Below the pieces are notes generated by a model, which had not been told where the DNA came from, did no database searches, and saw only the letters and a list, made by a program, of their open reading frames with translations. This document shows positions 9,224-17,353 of a stretch of 23,717 nt of DNA, piece after piece. Position 1 is the first letter of the stretch. Every line of letters starts with the position of its first letter. Where the stretch lies: positions 1-23,717 of the IMG/VR virus record IMGVR_UViG_3300033153_001771; one strand, 5' to 3'. This DNA is from a virus. A program made the position numbers and the translations under genes.

Positions 9224-9519
9224 TACTCAATTTCCTCTATTGGAGCAGGCTTCGGGATATCAACGTCGGCTTCACCGCGAACCCTGATAAACAAAGAACA
9301 TCTTTTATCTTTATCAGCCTTTGCAATACCAGAAGCTACTACGTGTTCCTCATTGCCAATCTTAACGACAACAGAAAATGCCTCCTTATCTTCTAGATAT
9401 ATCCTACCACTTGAATTTCGTATTGCTGCTTTGTTCGGGTCATCCTGAGCCGCAGGTGTAATGTCTTTCCCGAACCACTGCGTTATTCGTCCGTTAGTAT
9501 CTAAGTACGGTTCTGCCAT
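9223..9519 (-). CDS. Hypothetical protein, 98 aa
   Basis: This is a 98-residue soluble protein with a charged centre (KEAFSVVVKIGNEEHVVASG) and an acidic, proline-containing tail (PKPAPIEEIE). I do not recognise a family. Both ends are fused to neighbours by TAATG overlaps, and there is no obvious ribosome site of its own. It therefore appears to be translated by coupling with the 160-residue gene upstream. Membership in the capsid-tail cassette suggests a minor virion or assembly protein. Confidence 0.75.
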   Translation of the reverse strand: MAEPYLDTNGRITQWFGKDITPAAQDDPNKAAIRNSSGRIYLEDKEAFSVVVKIGNEEHVVASGIAKADKDKRCSLFIRVRGEADVDIPKPAPIEEIE

Positions 9520-10001
9520 TAGTTCGCCACCTTTAAGTATATTGCTGTTCCGTTAAAGTTGTCACCAGTAGTGATTATTTCCATACCCTTACTATCTGCT
9601 GTTTTCGCGTACGGAAAGCCAGTTACTGGCATAACAGGACCGCCATTAGCACCAAAACTCATAGCGCCAGAATAAATCGGGGCATCATCTTTCTCTCTAA
9701 TCTGGAATGTTAAAAGGCCATCGGCGGTTCCGAACAAACCCATAAGATAATAGTGATAACCAACAGTGTCGTCTACAATTTCAGCCGCAACACCATCTGC
9801 CGCCTCAATAGCCTTGAACAACAAATCAGTAGCATCTGTTCCGGTAGCAGTAAACAAATTAGTCCTGCTTGTATCGGCGTCTATTGTAGTCATCAAGTCG
9901 TTAAGGTCACTTAGATAGCCATCTATCGTAGTTAAGAGGTCAATGTTCTTACCGTGAAACTCATCGTCTAGCATCTGGTCTGCAAAGTTATATTCTGCCA
10001 T
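9519..10001 (-). CDS. Hypothetical virion-cassette protein, 160 aa
   Basis: This has 160 residues. The first half is acidic and helical (NFADQMLDDEFHGKNIDLL, TTIDGYLSDLNDLM, AIEAADGVAAEIVDD). The second half is beta-rich with Gly (GTADGLLTFQIREKDD, GNDNFN-type loops). No family is recognised. A clear AGAGGCG ribosome site lies eight bases before the ATG. The stop overlaps the next start as TAATG. It is probably a structural or decoration protein by context only. Confidence 0.75.
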   Translation of the reverse strand: MAEYNFADQMLDDEFHGKNIDLLTTIDGYLSDLNDLMTTIDADTSRTNLFTATGTDATDLLFKAIEAADGVAAEIVDDTVGYHYYLMGLFGTADGLLTFQIREKDDAPIYSGAMSFGANGGPVMPVTGFPYAKTADSKGMEIITTGDNFNGTAIYLKVAN

Positions 10002-10003
10002 GA

Positions 10004-10171
10004 TTACGCCTCTTTTATTTCAATCTTCAGTTGGTTGCCACTGTTAATCATTTGGGCAAGATTAGCAGCGGCGTCAGAATCTAAATGCACCATCTTTATA
10101 TCTACCCTGTCACCATTAGTTTGTGTGGTAAATTTAATCTGATCTTTTTCTGCTGTAAATTCACAATTCAT
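10004..10171 (-). CDS. Small hypothetical protein, 55 aa
   Basis: An ATG at 10171 opens a 55-codon frame that ends at 10004. The product begins MNCEFTAEKDQIKFTTQ and ends NQLKIEIKEA. A strong GAGGTGA ribosome site lies just upstream and partly overlaps the stop of the 265-residue gene, and the frame fills an otherwise empty gap between two cassette genes. It is predicted to be soluble, with a beta-hairpin and a short helix. Function is unknown. Confidence 0.7.
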   Translation of the reverse strand: MNCEFTAEKDQIKFTTQTNGDRVDIKMVHLDSDAAANLAQMINSGNQLKIEIKEA

Positions 10172-10179
10172 TATTCACC

Positions 10180-10977
10180 TCATAAGTTTGTATGTTCATA
10201 CCAACTTGCCCTAAAGCTAACTATATTATTGTCACTGCCAGAGAGAAACTTTCTTAAGTATTTTGTATTTGGCCTGAGAATAGTTTCGTTAATTTGTTGT
10301 GATAGTCCACCTATATCGTTCTTAAAGCCCTCTCCACCAACGTCACTATCGCTTATCTCAAGACCAAGACTTGTTGCTACTGTTACACCAGATGTTATTA
10401 CTAATTGACTGCCGTTTATTTCGTACACATCCGCAGTATCCCATTCATTACCGCCGTCGGTACTACCAGAAAGCGTAGCGGTTACTGTTGTTGTATCATT
10501 GCCAGTTATAATACCACTTGACCCATCAGTTTGATTGAATATCTGCAAACCTATAAGCGCATCTGGGGTCCACGCCTGAGATGAATCTGTCAATACAGCA
10601 GCGTCGTTTGCCCCAGTATGCCGACCACTCCAGCAATTACGTTCTGCGGTCCTGTTACTTGCATGTATAGTCGCCCTATTACCATTAGCCATTCCACCTG
10701 TCGGTATTTCGTATAACATAGTGCTAAGAATGCCGTTGCTTGATATTCTCCAAGTTAAGTGTATCCACAAATCCGAGTCAGGAGTTTGTATTGTAGAATA
10801 TAAAACACCATCAGTCCCTAATTCTGCATGACCTTCTATGTAATAATGGCTTCCGTCATGTATAGTGTAATGTTCATACTCTATGGTCTTAATAGTCTTA
10901 GTAGTGCTATCTAAGATACCGTCATCAATAGCTAGAGTAATAACATCTGCGCCATCTTTAGTATATACTTTTGGCAT
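10180..10977 (-). CDS. Beta-rich virion-cassette protein, 265 aa
   Basis: This has 265 residues. The N-terminal segment contains YEHYTIHDGSHYYIEGHAEL, a layout I associate with small phage decoration or base proteins that start YEHxxIHxG. A central region of about residues 130-190 (VLTDSSQAWTPDALIGLQIF, GIITGNDTTTVTATLSG) looks like a repeated beta module. The C-terminus (LRPNTKYLRKFLSGSDNNIV, then SFRASWYEH) resembles the end of the same virion protein type. There is no enzyme motif. GGAGG lies about 13 bases upstream of the ATG, and the start overlaps the LamG gene stop as TAATG. A virion surface role is likely but not proven. Confidence 0.8.
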   Translation of the reverse strand: MPKVYTKDGADVITLAIDDGILDSTTKTIKTIEYEHYTIHDGSHYYIEGHAELGTDGVLYSTIQTPDSDLWIHLTWRISSNGILSTMLYEIPTGGMANGNRATIHASNRTAERNCWSGRHTGANDAAVLTDSSQAWTPDALIGLQIFNQTDGSSGIITGNDTTTVTATLSGSTDGGNEWDTADVYEINGSQLVITSGVTVATSLGLEISDSDVGGEGFKNDIGGLSQQINETILRPNTKYLRKFLSGSDNNIVSFRASWYEHTNL

Positions 10978-11696
10978 TATATTCTGTATGACCTCCGAGT
11001 CTGTTGATATAGACCTTTAATTTCCGCAGCAGTCAAAGTCTTGTTATAAAGCATTACTTCACCAATCTCACCTGCGTATGGGTTTTGCGGAGGTGGTGCA
11101 GCATCGCTTAAGGCACCTATGAACAAATTGTATGTAGATGTCCAATCAGTAAAAGTAACAGTAGAAGTATCGCCATCCGCACCTGTATTACCCATCAAAG
11201 AACCATCCATATATACAAGTAACCCACCTGAACCACCTACATCAGGATCACCAGTAACAATAGCAAAATGCCAATCCTCTTGACCATTTACTAAAGTAGG
11301 ACTATTCCCTGTGAATCTGGCAGTATCGCCTCCAATAACGTATTGAAAGTCTAAATACCCATCGCTAGTAATATACAAAACTATGTTTCCGTCGGTTATC
11401 GAAGAACCAAAGATAACATTACTCAATGATGGCTGACCATCTGATATTTTGAACCATACCCCAATCGAAAAATTACTGCGAAAGGTAGACTGAAAAGTTG
11501 CGCCTGTATCTATATAATCGTTTTGCCCATCAAACGTAAATCCTGGAAATGCTGGAAGTGCACCTACGATAGTTCCAGTATTGCCATTTCGACTATAATC
11601 AAACACTTTGCCAGAAGTGTAGGGGCCGTGGTTGAGATTGTAATACAACTGCAATCCTGTTCCAAACCTAACTTTTGGCGCAAACAATGTCCGCAT
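10977..11696 (-). CDS. LamG / concanavalin A-like lectin-fold protein, 239 aa
   Basis: Residues about 15-235 form a Laminin-G-like (LamG type 3) domain. The diagnostic order is LQLYYNLN, VFDYSRNGNTGTIVGA, FPGFTFDGQNDYIDTG, NFSIGVWFKI, WHFAIVTGD, LLVYMDGSLMGNTGA, YNLFIGAL, YAGEIGEVMLYNKTLTAAEI and GLYQQ. Such domains bind carbohydrates or serve as virion surface adhesins, often with calcium. A GAGAGG ribosome site lies nine bases before the ATG. The stop is coupled by TAATG to the next gene. It is most likely a head or neck decoration protein that helps the particle stick to glycans; the ligand cannot be inferred. Confidence 0.87.
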   Translation of the reverse strand: MRTLFAPKVRFGTGLQLYYNLNHGPYTSGKVFDYSRNGNTGTIVGALPAFPGFTFDGQNDYIDTGATFQSTFRSNFSIGVWFKISDGQPSLSNVIFGSSITDGNIVLYITSDGYLDFQYVIGGDTARFTGNSPTLVNGQEDWHFAIVTGDPDVGGSGGLLVYMDGSLMGNTGADGDTSTVTFTDWTSTYNLFIGALSDAAPPPQNPYAGEIGEVMLYNKTLTAAEIKGLYQQTRRSYRI

Positions 11697-11698
11697 TC

Positions 11699-12082
11699 TT
11701 AAATACCTCTCAAGTAAACTGTCACGGTTAATGTCCCACCGCCAGGGTCGGCACTAGGGTCGATACAAACATCTATCGTACCTCGCAAAGGCTCGTAAAG
11801 CCACCAGTAATGATAGGTAGCCCCGTCGTCTTCGGTGACTGTAAGTATCTCATTATCGGCATTATCGTCGATAGTAAGAGTTACGTCGGGGTCACCGGTT
11901 ACGCTTGACACCTTCATTGTAGCCGAAAGCAAAACGCCGTTTATATTAACAGCTACCTTTTGTTCTGCATGACCATCTCCAGTTTCCCATACGTAGGTTA
12001 TTTCCTTTTCCCATACAGGCCATCTGTTAGCCTCATAATCTCGCTGGTCGAAACTACCTGTTATAGAAGCCGAGGTCGTCAT
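11699..12082 (-). CDS. Beta-rich hypothetical protein, 127 aa
   Basis: A 127-residue protein with alternating strands (VAVNINGVLLSATMKV, VTLTIDDNADNEILTV, GTLTVTVYLRGI) and no membrane segment or recognised motif. An AGGGAG ribosome site precedes the ATG. The gene ends two bases before the LamG gene begins. The strand pattern suggests a small immunoglobulin-like or jelly-roll domain, so a capsid decoration role is possible, by inference only. Confidence 0.75.
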   Translation of the reverse strand: MTTSASITGSFDQRDYEANRWPVWEKEITYVWETGDGHAEQKVAVNINGVLLSATMKVSSVTGDPDVTLTIDDNADNEILTVTEDDGATYHYWWLYEPLRGTIDVCIDPSADPGGGTLTVTVYLRGI

Positions 12083-12091
12083 AATATCTCC

Positions 12092-12412
12092 CTAGATAGG
12101 CTCTCCAGCATATGTAAATATGTGTGATTCAGGATACCTTGCCCGGTCAGTAAGAATAGTTGTTGGGGTAGTAAAGCTAAGTCCTTCAGTGTCTTCGTTC
12201 ACGGTAGTCTTGCCGGGAATATCGACATTTTCACTATAGGTACCAGGGTCGGTTTCAGTTGCCGTATTACCATCTGCTTCATTCACTCTACTGAAAATCC
12301 GTGCCATTTCGTCTATTTCGTCCCAATGAACGCTATTCAAACTATTGTATGGATTAGCTCTTGCATATCGCAAGAACGACCATAAGTATTGATTACCTGT
12401 TGCCACTGCCAT
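12092..12412 (-). CDS. Hypothetical protein, 106 aa
   Basis: This has 106 residues. The N-terminal half is helical with aromatic residues (GNQYLWSFLRYARANPYNSL). The C-terminal half is acidic and Thr-rich (EADGNTATETDPGTYSENVD) and ends in a Tyr/Pro-containing tail. No family is recognised. A strong AAGGAG ribosome site lies seven bases before the ATG. It is part of the capsid-tail cassette. Confidence 0.72.
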   Translation of the reverse strand: MAVATGNQYLWSFLRYARANPYNSLNSVHWDEIDEMARIFSRVNEADGNTATETDPGTYSENVDIPGKTTVNEDTEGLSFTTPTTILTDRARYPESHIFTYAGEPI

Positions 12413-12423
12413 AATAAAACTCC

Positions 12424-12612
12424 TTATTCAATTAGATTGCCGTCCGCATCGCGGGGCCAGACGTTTAGTTTTGTCCGGCCCCACAATACAGTCATTTGCT
12501 TCTTTAATGGAATCCGTCCGCCTTCTCTAGTTGTATAACCAGCACGATAGGTACGAAAATTTACTTCTTCTCGCAAATCTTTCTGGCTAATATCATCTGG
12601 AACAATTTCCAT
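12424..12612 (-). CDS. Small hypothetical protein, 62 aa
   Basis: A 62-residue basic/acidic mixed protein (MEIVPDDISQKDLREEVNF, then RTYRAGYTTREGGRIPLKKQ, ending NVWPRDADGNLIE). No family is recognised. The ribosome site is weak (AAGAAG). It lies between two well-supported structural genes in the same direction with 31 and 11 base gaps, which favours a real gene. Confidence 0.65.
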   Translation of the reverse strand: MEIVPDDISQKDLREEVNFRTYRAGYTTREGGRIPLKKQMTVLWGRTKLNVWPRDADGNLIE

Positions 12613-12643
12613 TACTTCTTGTCCTTTATTGTCGATAATCTTC

Positions 12644-13414
12644 TTAGAGTGACCCTTGCAACATAACTAATGGGCCATCACCACTTTTACTACCAACCAT
12701 GACATAACCTGCATATTGACTCGTAACGTATGTTCCGATATTACTATAAACATCAATCGAGCCATCGTGTCGCCAGTAGGCACCACCAAGATACTGGTCA
12801 CCAACGGTAGCTTGCGGTGAAACAAATACAGGACCACGAGTTTTCACCCAACCGTAATAATTATCTGTAAGAAGGGCCAAAGGAACACCTATAAAACCTT
12901 GTGTTCCATTAGAATTGCCCTGCTTTACAGCAGTATATGGATTCGCAAAAAGCTCCATATTATCTGACGTAGTAACATCTACGCCTAATGGACGGTCAAG
13001 ATAAAATCTGGTTGTAGTTCCAGATGTTGCTTCATTACCTTGGATTCCATAGACTTGACCACCGCCAGTTGCATGAAATATCATTAAGCAGCCGCCTGCA
13101 TATTGATCTTCAGTAATCGATCCTTCTGTAAGAGTGATTACATTTGAACCAGCAGCAGAAGCGGCACCAATTGCTTCTTGACTTACCGCAGCGCCAGTCC
13201 CTTCGTCCCACACGCCCATGTCATACGACGTATAGGTTGAAGCGGCTTTGCAGTATTTATAAACACTTCCATCCCATGCAATATGACGCGTTCCGAGTGT
13301 ATATCTCTGGGTCGCATCATTTGTTGAAAGGCCAAGATTATCAGCACCAGTAAAATCGTGCGGAACGGCAGGCCATTGAATGGGATTAAATGGTTTTGCA
13401 AATTGTTTAGACAT
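12644..13414 (-). CDS. Beta-rich virion protein following the capsid gene, 256 aa
   Basis: This 256-residue protein lies 14 bases downstream of the major capsid gene. It has a polar N-terminus (KQFAKPFNPIQWPAVPHDF) and then many short Gly/Thr strands (AAGSNVITLTEGSITEDQYAG, TRFYLDRPLG, GWVKTRGPVFV, YAGYVMVGSKSGDGPLVMLQ). A strong AAAGGAG ribosome site is seen. It has no membrane segment. Its place and composition suggest a head decoration (cement) or head fibre protein, but I cannot assign a family. Confidence 0.78.
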   Translation of the reverse strand: MSKQFAKPFNPIQWPAVPHDFTGADNLGLSTNDATQRYTLGTRHIAWDGSVYKYCKAASTYTSYDMGVWDEGTGAAVSQEAIGAASAAGSNVITLTEGSITEDQYAGGCLMIFHATGGGQVYGIQGNEATSGTTTRFYLDRPLGVDVTTSDNMELFANPYTAVKQGNSNGTQGFIGVPLALLTDNYYGWVKTRGPVFVSPQATVGDQYLGGAYWRHDGSIDVYSNIGTYVTSQYAGYVMVGSKSGDGPLVMLQGSL

Positions 13415-13428
13415 TTTAATCTCCTTTA

Positions 13429-14349
13429 TTATTCAGCGTCAAGTTCAATCCTGACGACAGCGGGGCCTTCCACTCGCGTAGCACCGATACTAAGTGTGGA
13501 GAAAACTTGTACCGAGTTCAACAGGTCAGGACGAGGGTCGATATTTACGTCCGGCTCTTCTGCAACAGCAAGAACAATCGCGTCCTGAGCAAAAGCATAA
13601 GAAGCAATACAATCGGTATCAACACCGGTTGGAAGTCTTGTGCTTTTGATGAATTTGAATCCCATATAAGTATCAATCTGACCCTGAGCCAAAGCCTTGA
13701 CTGTGTTATAGTCAGAACTTTTCACCTCAGTAGTGTTCAACAACTGGTTGAGATTATAGGGATTAGTAACGAAGTAACGCTGACGGTCATCATCAATCTC
13801 AGCGTCATCGAGAAGTTGTTTGCAGGTAAGAAGCTTTGCAATCGTAAGCGGGGTTTCAGTTGCGTCACTGTTAGCTGTACCAGCAGCAACGATAGTCCCA
13901 TCACTATTGACTACGCGACATTCACCTACATCATAATGGTTAATCGTAGTTCCGCCTTCGTGCCCGCCATAAGCGGCTGCACCAAGCGCGGTAATAATAA
14001 CATCATCAATCTGCCGATTAAGTGAGAATGTCTGATTCTGCACATATACAGCCTGTGGGTCAATCAACATCTTCAACTTATCGGGGTTGTCAATCAAGTC
14101 GGCAGGAACAACGTAGTCAACCATTGACAGTTTACGTCTTGAGTGGTCGGCATCAGAAATCGGTGTTTCTCCATGCCTTGCACCACGAGCCTGTGCATCT
14201 TTAGGCCCAATTCGTTCTACATACATCGTATCGCCCGTAACCGCTTCCATACGGCAACATCCTCGCATCTTAGCAGGCTTCTGCTGAGATAACAGGAGAA
14301 TGTTGGCCTTGAATTGGTCAACAAAGGCAACTGGTATCTGTGTACTCAT
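13429..14349 (-). CDS. Major capsid protein, 306 aa
   Basis: This 306-residue protein starts MSTQIPVAFVDQFKANILLLS followed by QQKPAKMRGCC. It continues with GETPISDADHSRRKL, a VVPADLIDNPDKLKMLIDPQ helix and YVQNQTFSLNRQIDDVIITA. This arrangement is that of the HK97-fold capsid proteins of environmental podoviruses (the Phage_capsid_2-like group). The C-terminal half holds the P-domain-like segments FVTNPYNLNQLLNTTEV and MGFKFIKSTRLP. It follows the scaffold gene after an unusually long 152-base leader. An AGAAGGG ribosome site lies seven bases before the ATG. Identification is strong from sequence pattern and gene order. Confidence 0.9.
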   Translation of the reverse strand: MSTQIPVAFVDQFKANILLLSQQKPAKMRGCCRMEAVTGDTMYVERIGPKDAQARGARHGETPISDADHSRRKLSMVDYVVPADLIDNPDKLKMLIDPQAVYVQNQTFSLNRQIDDVIITALGAAAYGGHEGGTTINHYDVGECRVVNSDGTIVAAGTANSDATETPLTIAKLLTCKQLLDDAEIDDDRQRYFVTNPYNLNQLLNTTEVKSSDYNTVKALAQGQIDTYMGFKFIKSTRLPTGVDTDCIASYAFAQDAIVLAVAEEPDVNIDPRPDLLNSVQVFSTLSIGATRVEGPAVVRIELDAE

Positions 14350-14501
14350 AGTATTACCCTTCTGTTATATTTACGTTAAGTTTTAACGGAAAGGTAATCC
14401 TTACGGGCCTTTTCCTACATCACGCTGCTAACGGGTCGTTTACGACCATTTGCGGGGCTTCGTAAGAAGTAATCCCAAAACCGAATCAAAAGGGGCTTTC
14501 G
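14350..14501 (-). promoter_or_regulatory. Hairpin-rich leader between scaffold and capsid genes
   Basis: These 152 bases hold no credible gene, in an operon whose other gaps are mostly zero to 30 bases. On the minus strand two clear hairpins can be drawn. One is GGTCG-UAAA-CGACC (14447 to 14434). The other is CGTTAA-AAC-TTAACG (14388 to 14374), ending 24 bases before the capsid ATG. A further inverted repeat GGAAAAGG...CCTTTCC lies between them. No U-run follows either stem, so a simple terminator is unlikely. RNA processing, messenger stabilisation or boosting of capsid translation are possible roles (inference). Confidence 0.5.
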
Positions 14502-15383
14502 CTATTCCTTTTTATCTTCGGGGTGTAAGCTTGCAAAATACTTTTGTACTAAATCTACTTGTTGTTTATGTTGTGGGTGGTCTGCTTGTCGATACGCGTC
14601 AGTATTCATCGCCTCTGCAATCTTGGCCTTCATTTCAGTCGGAGTGGCAATATCCCTTTGAGATGCAACGCCATGCTCCGAAAACTTCTCGCCTAAATTA
14701 CTTGCAAACCGTATAAAGTTTGGATCATTACCGTACTGCTGAATAATTTTGCCCTTGAACTCTTCATCACCTGCACAACCCTGTTCAATCGCTATATTAC
14801 CTAAATGAAGTTTCTGTTCTGTGGCTGCGCCCCAATCTTTATATAACTGGGCCTTAGTCTCTTTCAATTCAAGCTCTTGTATATTTTGTTGCTCAGCTAG
14901 GGTTTCCATCAGATAACTGTTATTGAACTCAAATATCGCGTCAGCCTGCTTCTTACTAATTCCTATTTTATGGAATAACTCTTGTGCACTTTTTGCAAAG
15001 TCCTCGTTATAATGTTCCTCTGGTAACGCGTCGGGTTTCTTGAAGCCGTAATCATCAGCAGTGTCCGGCCTACCCGCTACACGCCAAAACTCTTCCCAGA
15101 CACCTTGGTCTGAAGTCTCGTCTGGTATGACAATCTTGTTCTTGCCTACCATAGCCTTTGTATTAACAAAGTTTTTGGCAAGGGTTTGAATGTTGGGGAT
15201 ACTCGACAGTGACGGGTCGCCCTGTAAGTCCTCCGGCAACATCCTTTGCTGCCAATCCTTTGCAAACGCTCCATCATCACCAATAAGCGGTTGGGGGGCG
15301 TCGCTAGTTTCCACCGATACATCGGGATTCAAACTAAGTTCCGGTTCCGGTGTTGCTACCGATGCTAATCCTTCTTCAGCCAT
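14502..15383 (-). CDS. Scaffolding protein, 293 aa
   Basis: This acidic, helical protein has the scaffold signature VWEEFWRVAGRPDTADDYGF followed by KKPDALPEEHYNEDF, then a helix with GISKKQADAIFEFNN. These are common to scaffolding proteins of T7-like and related phages. The Pro/Glu-rich N-terminus (residues 1-40) is disordered. The C-terminus is charged and would contact the capsid protein. A TTG lies six bases upstream in frame, but AAGGA sits seven bases before the ATG at 15383, so the ATG is preferred. The start overlaps the Bbp19-like gene by eight bases. Confidence 0.88.
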   Translation of the reverse strand: MAEEGLASVATPEPELSLNPDVSVETSDAPQPLIGDDGAFAKDWQQRMLPEDLQGDPSLSSIPNIQTLAKNFVNTKAMVGKNKIVIPDETSDQGVWEEFWRVAGRPDTADDYGFKKPDALPEEHYNEDFAKSAQELFHKIGISKKQADAIFEFNNSYLMETLAEQQNIQELELKETKAQLYKDWGAATEQKLHLGNIAIEQGCAGDEEFKGKIIQQYGNDPNFIRFASNLGEKFSEHGVASQRDIATPTEMKAKIAEAMNTDAYRQADHPQHKQQVDLVQKYFASLHPEDKKE

Positions 15384-15633
15384 TTTCAATTCCTTCTATT
15401 AATACGGGGTCATTAGGATCGGCACCGATTAGACGCCTAATCTGTAAAATAACCGACCTCTTACCCTCGTTATAAGCTGTCATATACTGGTTATCTGAAG
15501 TAAATGTAAGCTCGTTTTCGTGACAAAACTCTGATAAATGGTCCAGTACCCGCTTCGCTTCATTAGTTGCAAACGCAGCGTGATAGTTTGTAATCAGCTT
15601 CCGTAAAGCTTCTTTTCGCTTCCTTTCATTCAT
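15376..15633 (-). CDS. Bbp19-like phage protein, 85 aa
   Basis: This 85-residue protein reads YHAAFATNEAKRVLDHLSEF, then CHENELTF and TAYNEGKRSVILQIRRLI. The pattern of F-x-T-x-x-x-x-x-VL-x-x-L followed by a C-terminal EGxR-x-VxLxI helix fits the small Bbp19 family found next to portal and scaffold genes in podoviruses. Its biochemical role is not established. Its ATG overlaps the stop of the 33-residue gene (ATGA), and its end overlaps the scaffold start, so it is translationally coupled on both sides. Confidence 0.75.
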   Translation of the reverse strand: MNERKRKEALRKLITNYHAAFATNEAKRVLDHLSEFCHENELTFTSDNQYMTAYNEGKRSVILQIRRLIGADPNDPVLIEGIENG

Positions 15634-15731
15634 TTCTTAATCTTCTTTCCGTACTTCTTGTCCCATTTCTTTGCAAGCTTCGGATGCTTTGCGTGCATGT
15701 ACCTTCTTTGTTTTTTTGATCTATATGGCAT
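15630..15731 (-). CDS. Small basic protein, 33 aa
   Basis: An ATG at 15731 opens a 33-codon frame (MPYRSKKQRRYMHAKHPKLA, then KKWDKKYGKKIKK). The start overlaps the portal stop as TAATG, and the stop overlaps the next ATG as ATGA. The 'MPYxSxxQRRxMHAxHP' form is one I recall from many phage morphogenesis regions as an uncharacterised short protein. The 33 residues are very basic, suggesting nucleic acid or capsid-interior contact (inference). Confidence 0.75.
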   Translation of the reverse strand: MPYRSKKQRRYMHAKHPKLAKKWDKKYGKKIKK

Positions 15732-17353
15732 TATGCCTCCATAAGCTTTCCGGCTGGAGAACCTTCCTCCGGCGCCTTGTTAGTTTTAGAATACGCCTGA
15801 GAAGCAACTTCAGCAGCTTGTGCCACTTGCTGTGCCTGCATTGCCTGTTGCCTTGCAGCTTTCTTATCCGCTCTCTGTTGTTCAGTTGTAAGGTGTTCAG
15901 TCTTAACACCCCACGACTCTGCCATATCGGGCATTGCAGTATCAATGTTAACCCAATCCAAGGACTCCGGCATGAACTGTGACATACTACCAGCAAATTC
16001 CATAAACTGCATAAAGCCCTTGGCCTGCTGACTTCTTAATGCCAAAGCAAGCTCACCTCTATATTCAATGCCAAAGTCAGTCAATCCCATTGGAGGAGGA
16101 GGTAGTCTGCCATTTCTCATTAACAATTTAACAGAACGTGTTATATTTGGTCGTAAAAGTTCAGCTTCGAGCCGAGCCACTGGAGACGCGAGCCTACGAA
16201 GACCCTCTCTTATCCGCTCCGCAACTTCAACGGTAGTCATTCGCTGCGTAAGGTCAGTAAGTGGTACAAAAATGTCCCTATAAAACGCCTGATGTACCTT
16301 TTCTTGTAGATATTCTACAAATTCCTTCGTTATCGGGAAGTTACCCAAAGCATTCTGCTGTATAGCCCCAATAGAATTGCGCTCCTGAACAAAGTTTACT
16401 GCATTCGGAGTTACATTTACCCTACCTTCAAACGTACTTAGAACTTCAAGAGGAGGATTAGTCCACTTATTGCTCAACTCTATAAAATCAAGCATTGCCT
16501 GATTCAGCATCTTCACAAGTGGTAAGACTTCTGTGCCCTGGCCCCTTCCATATACCTCAAATCCAGACTTTTCCCACCTCGGTACTGCAAACGGAAGCTC
16601 TTCAAAACCACCCTCATCTACAATTTTCTTCCCTTTTACGTCTACATAAATAGATTCGTAGGGCATGTTGAGATTGTCTGTTAATGTCGGATTCCTGTCA
16701 CTACGAGGACGAATGATATGGATAAACTCAAATACGTTATTCTCTTTCTTGATGTCCTCAGAGGCTTTTTGTATATCTTCGCTTACATTGTCATAACCAA
16801 ACTGCTGTACGGCTTGCCGAGCAGTCCTGGAAAATGACAGAATCACAGTATCTACAATGCCGTGATTGTTTTCGAGAATCTGATATGTAGATATGTCCCA
16901 GTCTCTAAAGTTCAAGCCACCTTTACTATAATCCCACTCAGAGTATAGATTGCCTGTACCAAAGACCACCAAACTCCGTAAGGTCTCGTTAAGCTGTAAC
17001 ATGAAATTCGATTCAAACATCTCGTCATGTGTTATCTCAGTACTATACGAAAGATATCTCTTGATTTCAGGCCGTTCTCCTAATGACCTGTCCTTAGAAA
17101 CGAGACCAAAGAACTTCTGACCTGTAGGAATCAAAGCAGCGGAAAGACCTGAAGCCATATTCTGTGAATCGAATATAGCAGTAGTATCATATATTTTTCT
17201 CGCCTTGTCATCACCAGGAGTTTGAATATCAGTTATCTGATTCTCGCGTGGGAACATCAGGTCAGCAGTTTCCTGCCATAACTTACGGAAAGTAGCCTGC
17301 CGTGATTGTTCACGGTTACGCAAAGCGATAATGTCTCTTGCTCTTTCACCCAA
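15731..17353 (-). CDS. Head-tail connector (portal), T7 gp8-like, 540 aa
   Basis: The 540-residue length and the sequence RKLWQETADLMFPRENQI, then DTTAIFDSQNMASGLSAALI and PTGQKFFGL, identify the T7-type portal. Later typical segments are DWDISTYQILENNHGIVDTV, FAVPRWEKSGFEVYGRGQGT and a long C-terminal Gln/Ala-rich helix (QQAMQAQQVAQAAEV). Twelve copies form the vertex through which DNA enters and to which the tail attaches. The start is TTG at 17353 with AAGGGG about ten bases upstream, overlapping the end of the proline-rich gene by eight bases. The stop is coupled to the 33-residue gene by TAATG. Confidence 0.93.
   Translation of the reverse strand: MGERARDIIALRNREQSRQATFRKLWQETADLMFPRENQITDIQTPGDDKARKIYDTTAIFDSQNMASGLSAALIPTGQKFFGLVSKDRSLGERPEIKRYLSYSTEITHDEMFESNFMLQLNETLRSLVVFGTGNLYSEWDYSKGGLNFRDWDISTYQILENNHGIVDTVILSFSRTARQAVQQFGYDNVSEDIQKASEDIKKENNVFEFIHIIRPRSDRNPTLTDNLNMPYESIYVDVKGKKIVDEGGFEELPFAVPRWEKSGFEVYGRGQGTEVLPLVKMLNQAMLDFIELSNKWTNPPLEVLSTFEGRVNVTPNAVNFVQERNSIGAIQQNALGNFPITKEFVEYLQEKVHQAFYRDIFVPLTDLTQRMTTVEVAERIREGLRRLASPVARLEAELLRPNITRSVKLLMRNGRLPPPPMGLTDFGIEYRGELALALRSQQAKGFMQFMEFAGSMSQFMPESLDWVNIDTAMPDMAESWGVKTEHLTTEQQRADKKAARQQAMQAQQVAQAAEVASQAYSKTNKAPEEGSPAGKLMEA

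Noticed and set aside
13507-14025. 172-codon plus-strand frame opposite the capsid gene
   Set aside because: It is fully antisense to the capsid gene with no ribosome site; its content reflects the reverse complement of the capsid codons.
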